Source: Modestobacter altitudinis
GTDB taxonomy: Bacteria > Actinomycetota > Actinomycetes > Mycobacteriales > Geodermatophilaceae
Direction: 5' to 3'
DNA: 64,000 nucleotides
Assembly (NCBI RefSeq): GCF_005930475.1
Contig: NZ_SJEW01000008.1
Coordinates: forward strand, 1 to 64,000
Shown in pieces: positions 1 to 8,676 of this stretch. The translations under genes were made by a program, and so were the position numbers. Below the pieces are notes generated by a model. It made no database searches. It saw only the letters and a program-made list of their open reading frames with translations, and was not told the origin of the DNA. How positions within the stretch are numbered: position 1 is the stretch's first letter; each line of letters starts with the position of its first letter.

Positions 1-49
1 CCTGCCCACAACGACGGCGCGGGTGGTCAGCGCCGTCGTTGTGGGCAGG
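1..49. terminator. Perfect 20-bp stem hairpin at window edge
   Basis: Bases 1-20 (CCTGCCCACAACGACGGCGC) are the exact reverse complement of bases 30-49, leaving a 9-base loop. No T-tract follows on either strand. It is probably a bidirectional terminator or a dispersed palindromic element at the end of a gene lying outside the window; the left edge of the window hides its context. Confidence 0.6.
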
Positions 50-302
50 GGTGTACTGGCTGGAAGTCATACGTCGTTCCTCAACAGTCCGGTGGCCACC
101 GTTCATCCACCGGGCGCGGGGCACCCGTCAGGGGCCGCTTCGCACGTCGGGGTCGGACGTCGGGTCGCCGGCGCGCCTCCGTGGCGCTGCCTCGCGCCGA
201 CGTCGAGTCCACCCGCTCTCGGATTGAGCGGGGGGCGGCGCCGGTGATCCCCACTCTGCCAGAGCGGGGCCGTGCTGCGCAGGGACGCCACGGAGGCGCT
301 CG
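50..302. other. Gene-free stretch downstream of the AraC-type gene
   Basis: Several overlapping open frames exist here on both strands, but none has a ribosome binding site or recognisable protein sequence, and they look like the usual GC-driven shadows. The only structure seen is the small hairpin at 249-269. Confidence 0.6.
249..269 (-). terminator. Hairpin downstream of the AraC-type regulator
   Basis: CCCCACTCTG (249-258) pairs with CAGAGCGGGG (260-269) with one G-T wobble and almost no loop. It lies 34 bases past the stop of the minus-strand regulator and is a reasonable terminator for it. No T-tract is present. Confidence 0.45.
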
Positions 303-1319
303 TCACATCGGGGTGGCCGCTGCGCCGGTCGGCGCGGACCCGCGGAAGGTGCGCCGGTAGGTCAGCGGCGCCACCCCGATCGCGGCGTGCAGGTGCTGGC
401 GGAGCGACGCGGTGGTCCCGAACCCCGCCTCGTCGGCGACCCGCTCGACCGGGGTGTCGGTCGACTCCAGCAGGTGCCGGGCCAGCGCCACCCGCTGCTG
501 GGTCAACCAGCGCTGCGGGCTCAGCCCGGTCTCCTGGCGGAACCGCCGGGTGAACGTGCGCACGCTCATCCGGGCGTGCCCGGCCAGCTCGGCCAGGGTC
601 AGCGGCTCGCCCAGCCGGGTCATCGCCCAGGCGCGGGTGTCCGCCGTCCCGGTCCCTGCGGGGTCGGGCAGCGGCCGCTCGATGAACTGCGACTGGCCGC
701 CGTCCCGCCACGGCGAGGCCACCCGCCGGCGGGCGACGCTGTTGGCCACCTCGCTGCCGTGGTCACGGCGCACGACGTGCAGCAGCAGGTCGATGCCCGC
801 GGCGTTGCCGGCCGAGGTGAGCACGTCGCCGTCGTCGACGAAGAGCACGTCGGGGTCCAGGCGCACCTGCGGGAAGAAGCCGGAGAAGGCGGCGGCGTGC
901 ATCCAGTGCGTGGTGGCCGGGCGGCCGTCGAGCAGCCCGGCGGCCGCGAGCACGAAGGCGCCGGTGCAGATCGAGACGATCCGGGCGTGCGTCGCCGCGC
1001 GGGTCAGCGCGTCGGTCAGGGCGGGGGAGAGGACGCCGTCGGACTGCGGTCCGCCGTAGACGCCCGGGACGACCACGGTGTCCGCCGTCTCCAGCAGGCG
1101 GAGGTCGTGGTCGGGCAGCACCGCGTAGCCGGCGCTGGTGCGCACCGGGCCGCCGTCCACCGTGGCGACCCGGACCCGGTACAGCGGGCGCCCCGCGGCG
1201 TCGACCGCGCCGCCGAGGAAGGCGTGCGGCAGCCCGAGCTCGAAGGCGACGGTCGTGTCCATGGCCAGGACGGCGACCTCGTGGACGGCGGAGTCGGGCA
1301 TGGCCGGATCGTTGCACAT
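303..1319 (-). CDS. GlxA-type AraC family transcriptional regulator
   Basis: A 338-residue regulator. Residues about 14-180 form a DJ-1/PfpI-like domain with the elbow Cys118 in SICTGAF. Residues about 225-328 form a two-helix-turn-helix AraC DNA-binding domain (helices near LTLAELAGHARMSVRTF and the signature ending APLTYRRTF). This architecture is typical of GlxA-like activators that sense small metabolites through the amidotransferase-like domain. The ATG at 1319 is chosen because GGGAAG stands 5 bases upstream; an internal ATG at 1301 has no such site. It is divergent from the MFS transporter with 54 bases between start codons, so it probably controls that gene. Ligand unknown. Confidence 0.9.
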   Translation of the reverse strand: MCNDPAMPDSAVHEVAVLAMDTTVAFELGLPHAFLGGAVDAAGRPLYRVRVATVDGGPVRTSAGYAVLPDHDLRLLETADTVVVPGVYGGPQSDGVLSPALTDALTRAATHARIVSICTGAFVLAAAGLLDGRPATTHWMHAAAFSGFFPQVRLDPDVLFVDDGDVLTSAGNAAGIDLLLHVVRRDHGSEVANSVARRRVASPWRDGGQSQFIERPLPDPAGTGTADTRAWAMTRLGEPLTLAELAGHARMSVRTFTRRFRQETGLSPQRWLTQQRVALARHLLESTDTPVERVADEAGFGTTASLRQHLHAAIGVAPLTYRRTFRGSAPTGAAATPM

Positions 1320-1373
1320 GCTGGCTTCCCGGCCACTGGTTGCGCGCCTGCGGTGCCCGGCAGGATCTGCTCC

Positions 1374-2690
1374 GTGACCACCGCGCTGCCGACCCGCACG
1401 TCCCGGATCCACCCTGCGTGGTGGGTCGCCGCGGTGACCTTCCTGGCGCTGATCGGCGCCGCCGCGTTCCGTGCCGTGCCGGGTGTGCTCATCGACCCGC
1501 TGCACGAGGAGTTCGGCTGGTCGCTGTCGACCATCTCGCTGGCCGTCGCGATCAACCTGGCTCTCTACGGCCTCACCGCGCCGTTCGCCGCCGCGCTGAT
1601 GGAGCGCTTCGGCATCCGCCGGGTCGTCGTCGCCGCGCTGCTGGTGGTCGCCGTCGGCAGCGGGCTGACCGTCTTCATGACCGCGAGCTGGCAGCTGGTC
1701 CTCTGCTGGGGCGTGCTCGTCGGGCTGGGCACCGGCTCGATGGCGATGTCACTGGTCGCGACGGTCACCGGGCGCTGGTTCGTGGCCCGCCGGGGGCTGG
1801 TGTCCGGCGTGCTGACCGCCGCCGGTGCCACCGGGCAGCTGGTCTTCCTGCCGCTCGTCGCCTGGGTGAGCGAGCACTGGGGCTGGCGCCCGGCGGCGCT
1901 GGGCACCGCAGCGGCGGCGCTCGCGGTCGCGCCGTTCGTCGCCTGGCTGCTCCGGGACCGACCCCGCGACGTCGGGGTGGCGCCCTACGGCGGCACGCCG
2001 GAGGACGACGTCGAGCCCGCCCGCGGCAACCCGGCCCGCACCGCGCTGCGCGGGCTGGCCGAGGCGGTGCGCACCCGGCCGTTCTGGCTGCTCGCCGGCG
2101 GCTTCCTCATCTGCGGCGCCTCGACCAACGGCCTGGTGCAGCCGCACTTCATCCCCGCCGCGCACGACCACGGCATGCCGGTGACCACCGCGGCCGGCCT
2201 GCTGGCGATCGTCGGGGTCTTCGACGTCGCCGGCACGATCTTCTCCGGCTGGCTCACCGACCGGGCCGACCCGCGGGTGCTGCTGCTGGCCTACTACGGG
2301 CTGCGCGGGATGTCGCTGTTCCTGCTGCCGCAGCTGTTCGGCACCGACATCCAGGCCTCGATGATCGCCTTCATCGTCTTCTACGGCCTGGACTGGGTGG
2401 CCACCGTGCCGCCGACGCTGGCGCTGTGCCGGCAGTACTTCGGTGCCCGGGCGCCGGTCGTCTTCGGCTGGGTCTTCGCCTCCCACCAGGTGGGTGCCGC
2501 GCTGGCCGCGTTCGGTGCCGGCGTCATCCGCGACGTCACCGGTTCCTACGACGGCGCCTGGTACGGCGCAGCCGCGCTCTGCGTGGTCGCCGCGGCGCTG
2601 TCGATCTCCATCCGCCGCCGGCCGTCGTCCCCAGAGACCACGCTGCCGGTCGAGCCGGTCCCCGCCGCCGCCGACCAGGCCCACGGCTGA
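1374..2690 (+). CDS. MFS transporter (OxlT/MCT-like permease)
   Basis: A 438-residue integral membrane protein with about twelve hydrophobic segments in two six-helix halves separated by a charged central loop near residues 195-240. The loop after helix 2 carries a weak form of the MFS signature (MERFGIRRVVV). The overall pattern resembles the monocarboxylate/oxalate transporter branch of the major facilitator superfamily. The GTG at 1374 (VTTALPTRTS) sits just before the first membrane segment and respects the 54-base gap to the divergent AraC-type gene. Substrate cannot be read from the sequence; an organic anion is a guess. Confidence 0.85.
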   Translation: MTTALPTRTSRIHPAWWVAAVTFLALIGAAAFRAVPGVLIDPLHEEFGWSLSTISLAVAINLALYGLTAPFAAALMERFGIRRVVVAALLVVAVGSGLTVFMTASWQLVLCWGVLVGLGTGSMAMSLVATVTGRWFVARRGLVSGVLTAAGATGQLVFLPLVAWVSEHWGWRPAALGTAAAALAVAPFVAWLLRDRPRDVGVAPYGGTPEDDVEPARGNPARTALRGLAEAVRTRPFWLLAGGFLICGASTNGLVQPHFIPAAHDHGMPVTTAAGLLAIVGVFDVAGTIFSGWLTDRADPRVLLLAYYGLRGMSLFLLPQLFGTDIQASMIAFIVFYGLDWVATVPPTLALCRQYFGARAPVVFGWVFASHQVGAALAAFGAGVIRDVTGSYDGAWYGAAALCVVAAALSISIRRRPSSPETTLPVEPVPAAADQAHG

Positions 2691-2825
2691 GCCGGGGCGC
2701 CGGACACCCTTCCGGTGGGTGCGGTGGGCGAGCAGCATGGCGGGGTCGGGGAGACGCCCGACACCCGTGAGCGAGCCTGGCGCCGGGGGCTCCGTCGACC
2801 CGCCATCCCACGCGAGGAGACGACC

Positions 2826-3887
2826 ATGGCAGTCGACCAGGACAAGGTGATGGACTTCCTGCACCGGTTCGTCGGTGACCTGGGAGCCGCGATGGCGGCG
2901 GGCAACGTCGTCGTCGGTCACCGGCTGGGGCTCTACGCCGCACTGGCGCAGGGGCCGGCGACGCCGGCCGGCCTGGCGGAGCGCACCGCGACCGATCCCC
3001 GCTACATCACTGAGTGGCTGCGCGGGCAGGCGGCCGGTGGCTACGTCACCCGGGACGCCGGAGCCAACGAGGAGACCTACTCGATGACCGAGGAGCAGGC
3101 CTTCTGCCTGACCAGCCCGGACAACCCGGTCTACGTTCCGGGGGCGTTCCTGCTCACGCTGGGCGCGCTGCGCGCGGAGCCGCGGATCACCGAGGCGTTC
3201 CGGACCGGTGGCAGCATGGGGTGGCACGAGCACGACGGGGACGTGTTCGTCGGCACCGAGCAGTTCTTCCGCCCGGGCTACCACGCGAACCTCACGACCA
3301 GCTGGCTGCCCGCACTCGACGGGGTCGAGGCGAAGCTGCAGGCGGGTGGGTCGGTCGCGGACATCGGCTGCGGCCTGGGCGCCTCCAGCGTGCTGCTCGG
3401 CCAGGCGTACCCGGCCGCGCACGTGACCGGCTCGGACTACCACGATGGCTCGATCGAGCTGGCCCGCAAGCGCGCGGCCGATGCCGGCGTCGGCCACCGG
3501 GTCAGCTTCGAGGTCGCGACGGCGCAGACGTTCAGTGGCAGCGACTTCGACCTCGTGACGTCGTTCGACTGCCTGCACGACATGGGTGACCCGCTGGAGG
3601 CCGCCCGGCACGTGCTCCAGGCGCTGGCTCCTGACGGCAGCTGGATGATCGTGGAGCCGATGGCAGCCGACGACCCGGCGGACAACCTCAACCCGGTGGG
3701 TCGCGTCTTCTACAGCGCCTCGACGTTCCTCTGCCTGCCCAACGCGAGGTCGCAGCCCGGCGGCTACGCGCTGGGGGCCCAGGCGGGGGAGGCGGCGATC
3801 CGGCGGGTGGTCACCGACGCCGGCTTCACCCGGTTCGCCCGGGTCGCGGAGACCCCGTTCAACCTCGTCTTCGAGGCCCGCCCGTAG
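2826..3887 (+). CDS. Class I SAM-dependent methyltransferase, Rv2258c-like
   Basis: A 353-residue protein, the same length as I recall for M. tuberculosis Rv2258c. Residues about 1-95 form a winged-helix-like dimerisation domain (LGLYAAL, TPAGLAERTATDPRYITEWLRGQAAGG), as in O-methyltransferases. Residues about 170-350 form a Rossmann methyltransferase domain with motif I VADIGCGLG at 177-185, followed by an acidic residue in GSDYH and motif FDLVTSFDCLHDM. A purine-rich GAGGAG lies about 8 bases before the ATG. The acceptor substrate is unknown; old annotations of this family as transcription regulators come from the N-terminal winged helix. It appears to be a single-gene unit. Confidence 0.85.
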   Translation: MAVDQDKVMDFLHRFVGDLGAAMAAGNVVVGHRLGLYAALAQGPATPAGLAERTATDPRYITEWLRGQAAGGYVTRDAGANEETYSMTEEQAFCLTSPDNPVYVPGAFLLTLGALRAEPRITEAFRTGGSMGWHEHDGDVFVGTEQFFRPGYHANLTTSWLPALDGVEAKLQAGGSVADIGCGLGASSVLLGQAYPAAHVTGSDYHDGSIELARKRAADAGVGHRVSFEVATAQTFSGSDFDLVTSFDCLHDMGDPLEAARHVLQALAPDGSWMIVEPMAADDPADNLNPVGRVFYSASTFLCLPNARSQPGGYALGAQAGEAAIRRVVTDAGFTRFARVAETPFNLVFEARP

Positions 3888-3896
3888 CCCCGCCTC

Positions 3897-3945
3897 CGGT
3901 TTCGGCGCCGGACCCCGACCGGGGTTTCGGCGCCGAGACCGGCTG
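3897..3945. repeat. GGTTTCGGCGCCG intergenic repeat, copy 1
   Basis: Two tandem units, CGGTTTCGGCGCCGGACC and GGGGTTTCGGCGCCGAGACC, separated by a few bases, between the converging methyltransferase and GMC remnant. Each is self-complementary around GGCGCC. The same theme reappears in three units at 34153-34223, also between converging genes. Likely role is a bidirectional terminator or REP-like element. Confidence 0.6.
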
Positions 3946-3948
3946 GGT

Positions 3949-4236
3949 TCAAGCGGGGACGGCGGAGGCCGTGGTTCCGACGGCGGCTCTGATCAGGTCG
4001 GACGCCCGTTCGGCGATCATGATCGTCGGGGCGTTGGTGTTGCCGGGCACCAGCGTCGGCATGACCGAGGCGTCGACCACCCGCAGGCGGTCGATGCCGC
4101 CGGCCTCCAGCAGCAGCACCCGCAGCGAGGGGTCCTCGGTCAGCCGGCCGGCGAGCGTGCAGCCCGCCGACCCCGCACCGACGACGACGACGTCGAACTC
4201 GTCCAGGGCAGAAGTGGCCACTTCTGCCCTGGTCAC
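3949..4236 (-). pseudogene. GMC oxidoreductase, internally deleted remnant
   Basis: The 95-codon frame joins the two ends of a glucose-methanol-choline oxidoreductase. Residues 13-47 are the N-terminal FAD-binding fold ([12 protein letters not shown] then LLLEAGG). From residue 48 the sequence is the extreme C-terminal motif of the family ([19 protein letters not shown], then a final amphipathic helix). Full-length members have about 500-550 residues, so some 400 are missing, yet the frame is intact across the junction. Its GTG overlaps the aldehyde dehydrogenase stop as GTGA. It cannot hold the substrate domain or the catalytic His pair fully, so it is probably non-functional. Confidence 0.85.
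4203..4232. repeat. 30-bp perfect palindrome (AAGTGNCACTT family), copy 1
   Basis: CCAGGGCAGAAGTGG (4203-4217) is followed directly by its exact reverse complement. It lies across the first codons of the GMC remnant, immediately after the aldehyde dehydrogenase stop. Related palindromes with the same AAGTG/CACTT centre occur at 48505-48534 and, less perfectly, 58441-58474. Confidence 0.75.
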
Positions 4237-5771
4237 CGGTGGCGGCCGTGCACGATGCCGATGACCCGGGCGAGCACGTTGGCGGCGGCGGCCGGGCGGC
4301 TGAAGCTCATCAGGTCCACCGGCAGCGGGAAGCGCTGGCGGGTGATCGCCTTGGCCCGGGTGAACTCGCGCAGCCCGTCCTCGCCGTGGATCCGGCCGAA
4401 GCCGCTGTCGCCCACCCCGCCGAAGGGCAGCGAGGGCACCGAGGCGAAGGTCAGCACCGAGTTGATCGACGTCATGCCGCTGCGCATCCGGCGGGCCAGG
4501 TCCATCGCCTTCGCGGTCGAGCCGCTGAACACCGAGCCGCCCAGGCCCAGCGAGGTGGCGTTGGCGCGGCGCAGGCCCTCCTCGGCGTCGGCCACCCGCG
4601 CGATGGTGATCGTCGGCCCGAAGGTCTCCTCGGTGACCGCTGTCGACGTCTCGGGGACGTCGAGCAGCACGGTCGGGGCGATGTAGCCGCCGTCCAGCGT
4701 GCCGCCGGTCGCGGCCCGCCCGCCGGCGCCGATGGCGTCGTCCAGGTGCCGGCGGACGACGTCGCCCTGGCTGGCCATGGTCATCGGGCCGTAGGTCGCC
4801 TCGTCGTCCGAACCCGGGCGCAGGTCGGCCACCTGCCTGGTGACCTCGGCGACGAACCGGTCGTAGACGGCGCTGGTCGCGTAGACCCGCTCGATGCCGA
4901 TGCAGGTCTGCCCGGCGTTGCTCATCCCGCCCCACACCGCGGCGTCGGCCGCGGCAACAATGTCGGCGTCGTCGTCGACGATCATCGCGTCCTTGCCGCC
5001 GCACTCCATGAGCACCGGGGTCAGCGTCTCGGCGCAGGTGGCCATCACCTTCCGTCCGGTCGCCGCCGAGCCGGTGAAGGCCAGCTTGCCGACGCCGGCC
5101 CGGCACAGCGCCGCGCCGGTCTCCCCGGACCCGGTGACGAGCTGGAAGGCGTCGGCCACGTCGGGGACGGCGGCCCGCCAGGCCCCGGCCAGCCACGCGC
5201 CGACGGCCGGGGTGAACTCGCTGGGCTTGAAGACGACGGCGTTGCCGGCTGCCAGCGCGTAGGCGATCGAGCCCATCGGCGTGAACACCGGGTAGTTCCA
5301 CGGCCCGATCACGCCGACGACGCCCAGCGGCTGGTACTCCAGGGAGGCGGCGTGGTTGGCGGCGAGCAGGCCGGGGTTGACCCGGCGCGGACCGAGGGTC
5401 CTCCTGGCGTGCGCGCCGGCCCAGGCGAGGTGGTCGACGGCGAGGGTGATCTCCAGGACGGCGTCGGCGTGCGGCTTGCCGTTCTCCCGGTGCACCAGCT
5501 CTGCGAGCTCGTGCACCCGCCGGGCCAGGTACCCGCGGTAGGCGGCGAGCCGGAGCCGGCGCTCGGCGAAGCCGAGGGCGGCCCACCGCTCGGCGGCGAC
5601 CCGCGCCCGGGCGACGGTCTCCCGGACGGTGTCTGCGTCGTGCACCGGGAAGACCCCGACAACGGCGCCGGTGGCCGGGTTCGTGGACTCGAAGGTCTGC
5701 TGGGTGGAGTGGCGGTCCACGGTCCCGGCGGTGGTGGCCGAGACGCTGTCCAACTCCTCGCTGAGCGGCAT
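4233..5771 (-). CDS. NAD(P)-dependent aldehyde dehydrogenase
   Basis: A 512-residue aldehyde dehydrogenase superfamily enzyme that oxidises an aldehyde to the acid. Visible landmarks are the coenzyme-binding segment GVIGPWNYP and KPSEFTP, the nucleotide-fold motif FTGSAATG, the general-base Glu in MECGGKDA and the nucleophile Cys in NAGQTCIG. The TFGP motif near the C-terminus completes the family pattern. The ATG at 5771 is preferred because longer starts would run into the divergent phosphatase gene. The downstream GMC oxidoreductase remnant suggests the ancestral pair oxidised an alcohol to an acid in two steps. The 12-bp palindrome at 5784-5795 just upstream is a candidate operator. Confidence 0.92.
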   Translation of the reverse strand: MPLSEELDSVSATTAGTVDRHSTQQTFESTNPATGAVVGVFPVHDADTVRETVARARVAAERWAALGFAERRLRLAAYRGYLARRVHELAELVHRENGKPHADAVLEITLAVDHLAWAGAHARRTLGPRRVNPGLLAANHAASLEYQPLGVVGVIGPWNYPVFTPMGSIAYALAAGNAVVFKPSEFTPAVGAWLAGAWRAAVPDVADAFQLVTGSGETGAALCRAGVGKLAFTGSAATGRKVMATCAETLTPVLMECGGKDAMIVDDDADIVAAADAAVWGGMSNAGQTCIGIERVYATSAVYDRFVAEVTRQVADLRPGSDDEATYGPMTMASQGDVVRRHLDDAIGAGGRAATGGTLDGGYIAPTVLLDVPETSTAVTEETFGPTITIARVADAEEGLRRANATSLGLGGSVFSGSTAKAMDLARRMRSGMTSINSVLTFASVPSLPFGGVGDSGFGRIHGEDGLREFTRAKAITRQRFPLPVDLMSFSRPAAAANVLARVIGIVHGRHR

Positions 5772-5783
5772 GGCACGGCAGGT

Positions 5784-5795
5784 TACCGGCCGGTA
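5784..5795. promoter_or_regulatory. Candidate operator palindrome TACCGGCCGGTA
   Basis: A perfect 12-bp palindrome 12 bases upstream of the aldehyde dehydrogenase ATG, in the 139-bp region divergent to the PAS-GAF-PP2C gene. TACCG/CGGTA half sites are common for TetR-type repressors, but no TetR gene lies nearby, so this is only a candidate. Confidence 0.35.
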
Positions 5796-5910
5796 GTGCG
5801 GTCCGCGTCCGCGCCTGCTTGGTGCCCAACTCCTTGGCACGCGACCGGTCAGGGGTGACCGATACCCTCGCGCGGTGCGCCCGGCTGTCGGGTGCGGGAG
5901 GCGGAGGCAC

Positions 5911-8289
5911 GTGGAGCAGGCCGGGGCAGCGCACGGCGGGATCGACCTGGCCGCGGTGTTCGGCGCACTGCCGACGTCCTTCCTGGTCATGACGCCCGAC
6001 CTGGTCATCGTCGAGGCGAATGACGCCTACCTGGCCACCACCGGGCGTACCCGCGCGGAGCTCGTCGGCCGGCCGGTCTTCGAGGCGTTCCTGGGCAACC
6101 CGTCCGACAGCGAGGCCGACGGCGGGGTCGGCAAGGTCCAGGCCTCCCTGGAGCGCGCCCGGGACACCCGGCGGCCGGACACCATGCCGGTGCAGGAGTA
6201 CGACATCCCCGACGGCACGGGGGGCTTCAGCAAACGCTTCTGGAGCCTGATCAGCACGCCGGTCCTGGACGCCGAGGGCCGCTGCGCCTACCTGGTGCAG
6301 CGGGCCGAGGACATCACCGACTACGTGGTCGAGCAGCGCCGCATCGGCGTCGACGACCCCACCGACCTGCAGCGGCGCGTCCTCGAGGTCGAGTCCGACC
6401 TCTACGCCCGCGGCCTCGAGCTCGCCGACGCCCGCGCAGCCCAGGCCGCCAGCGCCGGGCGTCTCACCGCCCTCGCTGGGGTGGCGCGGCGGCTGGCCGG
6501 CGCGGAGACCGTCGCCGACCTGGTCTCGGTGGTCACCGAGGGCGGGCTGGCCGTGGTGGGCGCACCCGGCGGGGCCGTGGCGGTCCGCGACGGCGACGTG
6601 CTCCGGTCGGTGGTCTCCGGGGAGCTGGGCGGCCCACGGACCCAGCAGACCTACCAGCTGCTGCCCCTCGACGGGCCGCTCCCGGTCAGCGTCGCGGCGC
6701 GCACCGGCCGGCCGGTGCTGCTGCCCGACCGCGCGGCGTCGCTCGGGTTCGCCCCGGAGATGGCCGGCGTCGTCGAGGCCACCGGCGGAGTGGCCTACGC
6801 GAGCCTGCCGCTGCGCACCCCGACCCGGGACATCGGCGTGCTGACCGTCGTCTGGGACGAGCCGCAGGCCTTCGTCCCCGCCGAGGTGGAGGTGCTGGTC
6901 GCGTTCGCCGCGCAGTGCAGCCAGGCGCTCGACCGCATCCAGACCCGCGAGGCGGAGCTCCGCAGCGCCCGGCAGCTGACCGCGCTCGCCGAGCTCGCCC
7001 TGGCGCTCGGACGCGCGGAGTCGGTCCACGAGCTGACGGCGACCGTGGTGGACCGCGGCCTCGCGGTGCTCGGTGCCCAGGGCGGCGCGGTGGCGATCAG
7101 CGACCCCGACGACCCGGCGATGCTCCGGCTGGCGATCACCGACGGGCTGGGGGAGGACACCCAGCAGACTTACGGGTTGATCCCGGTGGCCGGTCCGCTC
7201 CCCGCCAGCATCGCCGCGCGCACCCGTCGACCGGTGGTGCTGCACGACGGGGCGGAGTCCCGCGCGCTGACCGCGGACATGGCCCAGGTCATCACCGACA
7301 CCGGCTGCCAGGCGTGGATCGCGGTCCCGCTGGAGAGCGGTGGCCGGCTGCTCGGGTCGCTGACCGTCGGTTGGGCCGACCCGCAGCTCTTCGGTCCTGC
7401 CGACCTCGAGGTCGTCGTCGCCTTCGCCGCCCAGGCCGCGCAGGCGCTGGACCGGCTGCAGACCCGGACGGCCGAGCGGACCGCGCTCAACGCGCTGGCC
7501 GGCACGGTCGAGGCACTGCAGCGCAGCCTGCTCTCCGACCCGCCGGAGCCCGACCACCTGGAGCTGTCCGTCCGGTACCTCCCCGCCGCGCGCCAGGCCC
7601 AGGTCGGCGGTGACTGGTACGACAGCTTCCTGCTCTCCGACGGGCGCACCGTGCTGGTGATCGGCGACGTCACCGGCCACGACAGCCACGCGGCCGCCGC
7701 GATGGCCCAGGTGCGCAACGTGCTCCGCGGGGTCGCCCACCACAGCGGCGGCAGGCCGTCCGAGGTGCTCACCGGGCTGGACGCCGCCATGCGCGACCTG
7801 GACATCGGCACGCTGGCCACCGCGGTGCTCGCGACCGTCGAGCAGACCGCCGCCGACGCCGCCCGCGGGGCCCGGGTGCTGCGCTGGTCCAACGCCGGGC
7901 ACCCGGCACCCCTGCTGGTGCAGCCCGACGGCAGCATCGAGGTGCTGGAACGCCCGGCGGACCTGCTGCTCGGCGTCGACCCGGAGCGCCCCCGGCACGA
8001 CCACGCGCGGGAGCTGGCCCCGGGTTCGACGGTGCTGCTCTACACCGACGGGCTCATCGAGCGCCGCGGCGTCCCGCTCGACGACGGCGTGCGCTGGCTC
8101 GGTGACCTGCTCCGCGAGCTCCGCCACCTCGACCTCGAGGAGCTGTGCGACCGGGTGCTGGCCGAGCTCGCCGGCCGGGTCGACGACGACGTCGCGCTGC
8201 TGGCGATCCGGGCGCACCCGGAGGACCGGCCCCGGCCGCCGTCGGCCGGCTCGGGGCGGCTGCCCGAGGAGCACAGCGCGCTGCGGTGA
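5911..8289 (+). CDS. PAS-GAF-GAF-PP2C (SpoIIE/RsbU-type) serine phosphatase
   Basis: A sensor phosphatase of about 792 residues. In order: PAS domain (about 8-130, with [20 protein letters not shown]), GAF domain (about 170-335), a second GAF domain (about 345-500) and a PP2C-type phosphatase domain (about 530-770). The metal-binding Asp residues lie in GGDWYD (near 566) and GDVTGHD, with LLYTDGL near the end. Such proteins dephosphorylate STAS anti-anti-sigma factors in partner-switching pathways. The GTG at 5911 is preferred because GGGAGG and GGAGG precede it; a GTG at 5875 in the same frame has no ribosome site. A paralogue with the same plan lies at 23358-25622. Likely cytoplasmic, since no membrane segment is seen. 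Confidence 0.88.
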   Translation: MEQAGAAHGGIDLAAVFGALPTSFLVMTPDLVIVEANDAYLATTGRTRAELVGRPVFEAFLGNPSDSEADGGVGKVQASLERARDTRRPDTMPVQEYDIPDGTGGFSKRFWSLISTPVLDAEGRCAYLVQRAEDITDYVVEQRRIGVDDPTDLQRRVLEVESDLYARGLELADARAAQAASAGRLTALAGVARRLAGAETVADLVSVVTEGGLAVVGAPGGAVAVRDGDVLRSVVSGELGGPRTQQTYQLLPLDGPLPVSVAARTGRPVLLPDRAASLGFAPEMAGVVEATGGVAYASLPLRTPTRDIGVLTVVWDEPQAFVPAEVEVLVAFAAQCSQALDRIQTREAELRSARQLTALAELALALGRAESVHELTATVVDRGLAVLGAQGGAVAISDPDDPAMLRLAITDGLGEDTQQTYGLIPVAGPLPASIAARTRRPVVLHDGAESRALTADMAQVITDTGCQAWIAVPLESGGRLLGSLTVGWADPQLFGPADLEVVVAFAAQAAQALDRLQTRTAERTALNALAGTVEALQRSLLSDPPEPDHLELSVRYLPAARQAQVGGDWYDSFLLSDGRTVLVIGDVTGHDSHAAAAMAQVRNVLRGVAHHSGGRPSEVLTGLDAAMRDLDIGTLATAVLATVEQTAADAARGARVLRWSNAGHPAPLLVQPDGSIEVLERPADLLLGVDPERPRHDHARELAPGSTVLLYTDGLIERRGVPLDDGVRWLGDLLRELRHLDLEELCDRVLAELAGRVDDDVALLAIRAHPEDRPRPPSAGSGRLPEEHSALR

Positions 8290-8295
8290 CCGCGG

Positions 8296-8667
8296 TCAGC
8301 GGGCGCTGCCGGGGGTGAGCAGGTCGTCCAGGCCGATCCGGCGGAAGAACTCCACCCGGATCCGGTCGGCGACCGCCCGGTCGGGATCGGCCGGGTGCCC
8401 GGCGTGCGCGAAGTGGTGGGTGCCTGACGGGTACGCGCCGGGCACGACGATCGCCGTGTCCACCCCGAACCGGACGAGCTCGCCGGCGCAGGAGACCGCC
8501 AGGGCGTCCAGAGCCGCCTTCGCCGCCGCGGAGTACGGCGCCAGGAACGGCGGGGCGCCGCCCCGGGTGCTCGACGAGCCGATCCACACCAGCGGCTGTC
8601 CAGCGAGGACGGCCGGCAGCGGCTCGCGGCGGACGCGCTCCCCGACTGACCCCCGCCGGTCGGGCAT
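8296..8667 (-). pseudogene. Short-chain dehydrogenase, 5'-truncated fragment
   Basis: The 123-codon frame matches only the C-terminal half of a short-chain dehydrogenase/reductase. It contains the strand with the catalytic Ser (LVWIGSSSTRGG), then YSAAAKAALDAL, which is the YxxxK active-site helix with one extra Ala, and the PGAYPSGT segment after it. The Rossmann nucleotide-binding half (TGxxxGxG, NNAG) is absent. The only start, an ATG at 8667, lies 9 bases from the divergent sacsin-like gene, so the missing half is not hidden upstream. Probably a decayed gene. Confidence 0.75.
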
Positions 8668-8676
8668 GCTGCGCAG

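Noticed and set aside
23-247. Overlapping short frames at the left edge
   Set aside because: No ribosome site, no recognisable sequence, and alternative frames equally open.
3949-8274. A 1441-codon open frame on the minus strand
   Set aside because: Only the last 95 codons (GMC remnant) and nothing else looks like protein; the rest is antisense to the aldehyde dehydrogenase and phosphatase genes and is open because of high GC.
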